Source: Thalassospira sp. MCCC 1A03138
GTDB lineage: Bacteria > Pseudomonadota > Alphaproteobacteria > Rhodospirillales > Thalassospiraceae
Length of the DNA stretch: 64,000 nucleotides
Direction: 5' to 3'
Assembly: GCF_002115785.1 (NCBI RefSeq)
Contig: NZ_JFJY01000008.1
Coordinates: 1 to 64,000, forward strand
The position numbers and the translations under genes are program-made. The notes beneath the pieces were generated by a model, which ran no database searches, was not told the origin of the DNA, and was given only the letters and a program-made list of their open reading frames with translations. Numbering within the stretch: position 1 is the first letter of the stretch; every line of letters starts with the position of its first letter. Shown here piece after piece: positions 60,406 through 64,000 of this stretch.

Positions 60406-61401
60406 ATGCGTCCGATTACCAAAAAACTTCTCGCAACCAGCGTTGCAATGGCAGCCGTTCTTGGCATGACCAGCGCGGCATCCGCACAGGTTGTTGTCAA
60501 ATACGCCCATGTGGTTGCCCCGAACACCCCGAAGGGCCAGGGCGCTGAATTCTTCAAAAAGCGCGCCGAAGAAATCCTTGGTGACAAGGTTAAAGTCGAA
60601 ATTTACCCGAACTCGCAGCTGTTCGATGACGACAAGGTTCTGCCGGCAATGCTGCGTGGTGACGTCCAGCTTGCAGCACCGTCGCTTGCGAAATTCGGCA
60701 AATGGACCTCGAAGCTCGGCCTGTTCGATCTTCCGTTCCTGTTCAACGACATGGAAGCTGTTGAATGCTTCCAGAAAGGTGAAAAAGGCCAGGAATTGCT
60801 GCTGTCGATGGCAGACAAGGGTCTTACCGGTCTGGGTTACTGGCATAACGGCCTGAAACAGCTTTCGGCCAACAAGCCGCTTTTGACCCCGGCCGATGCT
60901 GCGGGCCTGAAATTCCGTATTCAGAGCTCGGACGTACTTGCTGCACAGTTCGAAGCTGTTGATGCCGTTCCTCAGAAAATGGCATTCGCCGAGACCTATT
61001 CGGCACTTCAGACCGGCGTTGTTGACGGTCAGGAAAACACCTGGTCGAACATCTATTCCCAGAAGTTCTTTGAAGTTCAGGATTACATCACTGAATCCAA
61101 CCACGGTCTTCTCGACTATCTCGTCGTGACCTCGACCAAATGGTGGGACGGTCTTGATCCAGAAATCCAGGCTGGCCTGAAACAGGCCATGGACGAAGCA
61201 ACCGAATATGCCAACGGCCTGTCGGGCAAACTGGCAGACGAACAGCGCCAGCTGATCGTTGATTCGGGTGAAACCGAAATCGTCAAACCGTCTGCTGACG
61301 ATGTCAAAGCATGGCGCGAAGCCATGAAGCCTGTCTGGGCGCAGTTCGAAGGTGATATCGGTGCCGATCTGATCGAAGCCGCTGCCGCCTGCAACAAGTA
61401 A
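60406..61401 (+). CDS. dctP: TRAP transporter solute-binding protein DctP
   Basis: A 331-residue periplasmic binding protein of the DctP family. The signal peptide is about residues 1-27 (LLATSVAMAAVLGMTSAASA, cleavage before QVV). The mature protein has VVKYAHVVAPNTPKGQGAEF, VKVEIYPNSQLFDDDKVLPAML, LGYWHNGLKQLSANKPL, GLKFRIQSSDVLAAQFEAV and the family's key Arg and VDGQENTWSNIYSQKF. These fit C4-dicarboxylate (malate, fumarate, succinate) binding, as does its control by DctBD-type regulators. ATG 60406 lies 7 bases after AGGGAG; an in-frame TTG one codon earlier is unlikely to be the start. Confidence 0.95.
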   Translation: MRPITKKLLATSVAMAAVLGMTSAASAQVVVKYAHVVAPNTPKGQGAEFFKKRAEEILGDKVKVEIYPNSQLFDDDKVLPAMLRGDVQLAAPSLAKFGKWTSKLGLFDLPFLFNDMEAVECFQKGEKGQELLLSMADKGLTGLGYWHNGLKQLSANKPLLTPADAAGLKFRIQSSDVLAAQFEAVDAVPQKMAFAETYSALQTGVVDGQENTWSNIYSQKFFEVQDYITESNHGLLDYLVVTSTKWWDGLDPEIQAGLKQAMDEATEYANGLSGKLADEQRQLIVDSGETEIVKPSADDVKAWREAMKPVWAQFEGDIGADLIEAAAACNK

Positions 61402-61430
61402 TTCCTCGAACCTAGAGGACCGTTACCGCT

Positions 61431-62006
61431 ATGATTAAAACGGTCGTTGACCGGCTGGAGGAGGGCATTATTGCCCTCCTTCTCGCCGCCATGACGATGC
61501 TGACCTTCGTCAATGTCGTCCTTCGTTACGGCTTCAATTCCGGCATGACCTGGTCGATGGAAATCACCGAATTTCTGTTTGCCTGGCTTGTGCTTTTCGG
61601 CATGTCTTATGGTGTCAAGGTCGGATCCCATATCGGGGTTGATGCCCTTGTTCAACTGTTTGCAAAACCCGCCCAGCGCATTACCGGTATCTTTGTTGCT
61701 TTGGTCTGCATGTCCTATGCCGCACTTATTCTTTATGGCGGCTGGGAAAGCATGACCTTCTATCACATGATCGGTATCGAGGCCGAAGATTCCCCGATCC
61801 CGATGTGGGTCGTCTATCTGATCCTGCCGCTTGGCGGTGCGTTGCTGCTGTTCCGTCTCGGACAGGTCCTGTGGCGTATTCTTTCGGGTCAGCAAAACGG
61901 ATTCTCGCTTGCCGATGAAGCACGCGAGGCGATCGAAACCATTGGCGAAGGCGACAAAGCCGACGTCATGGCCGACGGCATCGTCCGTCGCGACAACGAT
62001 AAATGA
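61431..62006 (+). CDS. dctQ: TRAP transporter small membrane subunit DctQ
   Basis: A 191-residue small integral subunit with four membrane helices, at about 15-37, 50-68, 88-108 and 128-150. Typical features are ALLAAMTMLTFVNVVLRYGFNSGMTWSMEITEFLFAWLVLFGMSYGVK. It joins DctM in the membrane to drive sodium-linked uptake of the ligand delivered by DctP. The gene lies 29 bases after dctP and 19 before dctM in one operon. The C-terminal 35 residues are a charged cytoplasmic tail. Confidence 0.94.
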   Translation: MIKTVVDRLEEGIIALLLAAMTMLTFVNVVLRYGFNSGMTWSMEITEFLFAWLVLFGMSYGVKVGSHIGVDALVQLFAKPAQRITGIFVALVCMSYAALILYGGWESMTFYHMIGIEAEDSPIPMWVVYLILPLGGALLLFRLGQVLWRILSGQQNGFSLADEAREAIETIGEGDKADVMADGIVRRDNDK

Positions 62007-62025
62007 TCGCGGGGGAACGCCTTAA

Positions 62026-63432
62026 ATGACAATCGCATATCTGTTCATCACGCTGTTTGCGTTGATGGCGCTTGGCACCCCGATCGGCGTGGCGCTGGGC
62101 CTGTCATCCATCACCACCATCCTGTTTTTCGGATCAGACTCGCTTGCGACCCTGATCGAAAAGCTGTTCAACGGGATGGAACATTACACGCTGCTGGCCA
62201 TTCCGTTCTTTATCCTTGCCTCGACCTTCCTGTCGACTGGCGGGGTGGCACGCCGCCTGATCCGATTTGCCGTCGATACGGTGGGCTGGTTCCATGGTGG
62301 TCTTGCCATGGCGTCGGTTCTGGCCTGTATGCTGTTTGCCGCTGTTTCGGGTTCAAGCCCGGCCACGGTTGTTGCCATCGGTTCCGTCGTGATTGCCGGT
62401 ATGATCAAATCGGGTTATCCGCGCAATTTCGCCGCCGGTGTGATTTGTAACGCCGGGACGCTGGGCATTCTGATCCCGCCGTCGATCGTGATGGTGGTTT
62501 ATGCCGCAGCAACCCAGGTTTCCGTTGGCCGCATGTTCCTGGCAGGTGTTATTCCCGGTCTGATTGCCGGCATCATGCTGATGACCGTGATCTATATCGT
62601 GGCCCGGATCAAGAAACTGCCAAAACAGGATCGTCCGAGCATTACCGAATGGCTTGAAGGCCTGTTTTCAGCATCGGGTGGCCTGCTTCTGGTTGTTGTG
62701 ATCATGGGCGGCATTTATGGCGGGATATTTACCCCGACCGAGGCCGCGGCAGTTGCATCCGTCTATGCCATGCTGGTTGCCATCGTGTTCTATCGCGATA
62801 TGGGGCCGATAAAAGGCGTTGCATGGGTTCCGGAAAAGGGCATGAGCTTTTCGGCCATTCTTGGCCATAACCTGCCGAAGATCGGCAAGGCCATTGCCAT
62901 GATCCCGTTCGACAAGGATATCCGCCACGTGCTGCTTGAGGCAGGCAAAGTGACCATCATGCTGATGTTCATCATTGCCAACGCCATGCTGTTTGCCCAT
63001 GTTCTGACATCCGAACGCATTCCACACACCATTGCTGAAACCATCATCAACTGGGGTCTGGAGCCCTGGGCCTTCCTGATTGTGGTCAACATCATCCTGC
63101 TGATTGCCGGGAACTTCATGGAGCCGTCGGCGATCCTTCTGATCATGGCGCCGATCCTTTTCCCGATCGCGATAAAGCTCGGTATCGATCCGATCCATCT
63201 GGGTATCATCATGGTTGTGAACATGGAAATCGGCCTGATCACACCGCCGGTTGGGCTTAACTTGTTCGTGACGTCGGGTATCACCGGCATGTCGCTGGTT
63301 CAGGTGGTTCGTGCAGCCCTGCCTTGGCTGATGATCCTTCTGGTCTTCCTGATCATCGTGACATACATCCCGGCAATTTCGACATGGCTTCCGACCATGT
63401 TGATGGGCCCGGAAAAGGTCATGAACTATTAG
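62026..63432 (+). CDS. dctM: TRAP transporter large permease DctM
   Basis: A 468-residue large TRAP permease with about 12 helices, belonging to the ion transporter superfamily. Signature stretches are GVALGLSSITTILFFG, LLAIPFFILASTFLSTGGV, AVSGSSPATVVAIGSVVIAGM, NAGTLGILIPPSIVMVVYA, GIFTPTEAAAVASVYA and MEIGLITPPVGLNLFVTSGI. Between the fifth and sixth helix pair is a cytoplasmic insertion of about 60 residues (near 260-320), longer than the minimum for the family. It is the last gene of dctPQM and is followed by a terminator. Confidence 0.95.
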   Translation: MTIAYLFITLFALMALGTPIGVALGLSSITTILFFGSDSLATLIEKLFNGMEHYTLLAIPFFILASTFLSTGGVARRLIRFAVDTVGWFHGGLAMASVLACMLFAAVSGSSPATVVAIGSVVIAGMIKSGYPRNFAAGVICNAGTLGILIPPSIVMVVYAAATQVSVGRMFLAGVIPGLIAGIMLMTVIYIVARIKKLPKQDRPSITEWLEGLFSASGGLLLVVVIMGGIYGGIFTPTEAAAVASVYAMLVAIVFYRDMGPIKGVAWVPEKGMSFSAILGHNLPKIGKAIAMIPFDKDIRHVLLEAGKVTIMLMFIIANAMLFAHVLTSERIPHTIAETIINWGLEPWAFLIVVNIILLIAGNFMEPSAILLIMAPILFPIAIKLGIDPIHLGIIMVVNMEIGLITPPVGLNLFVTSGITGMSLVQVVRAALPWLMILLVFLIIVTYIPAISTWLPTMLMGPEKVMNY

Positions 63433-63457
63433 ATCACGCGAGAACTGAAAACCTTGC

Positions 63458-63490
63458 AAACGGCACCCCATCGCGGGTGCCGTTTTCTTT
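63458..63490 (+). terminator. Rho-independent terminator of dctPQM
   Basis: AAACGGCACCC-CATCGC-GGGTGCCGTTTTCTTTT, an 11-base stem with T-rich tail, 26 bases after the dctM stop. Confidence 0.9.
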
Positions 63491-63834
63491 TGCGGCCTGT
63501 ATTCTTTTGCCGCGTCAAACGGTTATATGCATAGCTGATATTCAGCCCGCAAAAATCGCCGGGCTGGATAAAACAGAATTTACGTGGATAATAGCATGAC
63601 TTGAATCGTTTCAGGTTGCGATCCAACCGGCCCCGTCACTCGTAACGGCGCGGCCTTCCTGATGCCACTGCCATATCTGACCGGAATTTTAGCACCTCCC
63701 GTTATCCGGGGGTCGGCGAATTTGCCCCATTCCCTGTCGTTATGGCTGGCCTTAAGGGAGCCCGTTAAAGACCGATACTGGAAACCGGACGGATCACACC
63801 CCACCTGCCACCAGAAGAAACGGATACGGAAGTC
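63491..63834. other. Intergenic region before Bcr/CflA-type gene
   Basis: About 340 bases without a supported gene. A 7-base hairpin, CAGCCCG-N10-CGGGCTG, lies at 63543-63566 without a T-run. The promoter of the efflux gene is presumably here; no operator could be named. Confidence 0.5.
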
Positions 63835-64000
63835 ATGGCGAATACAGATGCCAGCACCCCGATCAATACCAAGCGCCTTGCGATCCTACTTGCCGCCCTG
63901 ATCGCGACCGCGCCCTTTGCGATTGATACCTACCTGCCCGCCATCCCGGCTATGGCGGTCGATTTTGGTGCGCCGACGCATAATGTCGAAGTATCAATCA
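63835..64000 (+). CDS. Bcr/CflA-family multidrug MFS transporter, N-terminal fragment
   Basis: The first 55 codons of a gene cut by the window edge. The start MANTDASTPINTKRLAILLAA is followed by the first membrane helix and the loop IDTYLPAIPAMAVDFGA, which is the N-terminal signature of the Bcr/CflA drug-efflux subfamily of the major facilitator superfamily. The rest of the protein is not visible, so integrity cannot be judged. Confidence 0.85.
   Translation, partial: MANTDASTPINTKRLAILLAALIATAPFAIDTYLPAIPAMAVDFGAPTHNVEVSI

Noticed and set aside
1..64000. CRISPR array, tRNA/rRNA genes, insertion sequences or prophage
   Set aside because: No regularly spaced repeats, no clover-leaf or ribosomal sequences and no transposase, integrase or phage structural genes were seen on either strand.

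Overview
The window looks like a chromosomal segment of a marine alphaproteobacterium of the Rhodospirillales, most likely Thalassospira or a close relative. This is inference from gene content: a GapR nucleoid protein, an MmcB repair protein, zapA followed by a 6S-like RNA and a YmdB-type phosphoesterase, an alphaproteobacterial SuhB/EF-P/ThiE neighbourhood, many chemoreceptors, and a DctBD-controlled TRAP transporter. Coding density is high. No rRNA, tRNA, insertion sequence, prophage or CRISPR array was seen.

Layout. 1-2944: two tandem methyl-accepting chemotaxis proteins with nearly identical C-termini, each followed by a similar terminator. 3388-9467: an accessory block with two LysR regulators, an aldehyde dehydrogenase, a small membrane protein and a Tat-exported GMC oxidoreductase, probably an alcohol-to-acid oxidation module. 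9639-17831: core genes (YmdB-like phosphoesterase, 6S RNA, zapA, a coiled-coil partner, transketolase, gap, a hypothetical gene, thiE, efp, suhB). 18093-21720: a three-gene set of OmpA-like, MotA/ExbB-like and MotB/OmpA-like proteins, likely an ion-driven cell-envelope complex. 21872-25082: a glycine-rich small protein, a BenE transporter, a VOC protein and an AT-rich orphan. 25487-30230: a fused indolepyruvate ferredoxin oxidoreductase and an atypical patatin-like protein. 30612-32825: a chemoreceptor with a downstream secreted Cache-domain protein. 33499-36370: mmcB, gapR, and a translationally coupled N-formylglutamate amidohydrolase / carboxylate-amine ligase pair.

36613-44807: a GntR regulator with a glycerate 2-kinase and, 5 kb away, a hydroxypyruvate isomerase. 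Between them sits an xdhC-iorA-iorB molybdenum hydroxylase cassette with its own AraC regulator. 44904-50073: LysR/azoR divergent pair, type II NADH dehydrogenase, HIT protein, and hemN behind an FNR-type box. 50074-51112 is a repeat-bearing gene-free kilobase. 51113-55332: aldo/keto reductase, EamA and MFS exporters, LysR. 55370-56365: an ELM1-family protein. 56571-63432: dctB-dctD and the TRAP operon dctPQM, linked by a readable sigma-54 promoter and DctD-type upstream sites. The window ends inside a Bcr/CflA-type efflux gene.

The least explained items are the patatin-like protein with Cys and Glu at its catalytic positions, the IorB homologue with Gln at the usual catalytic Glu, the ion-channel/OmpA operon, and the secreted Cache protein paired with a chemoreceptor.
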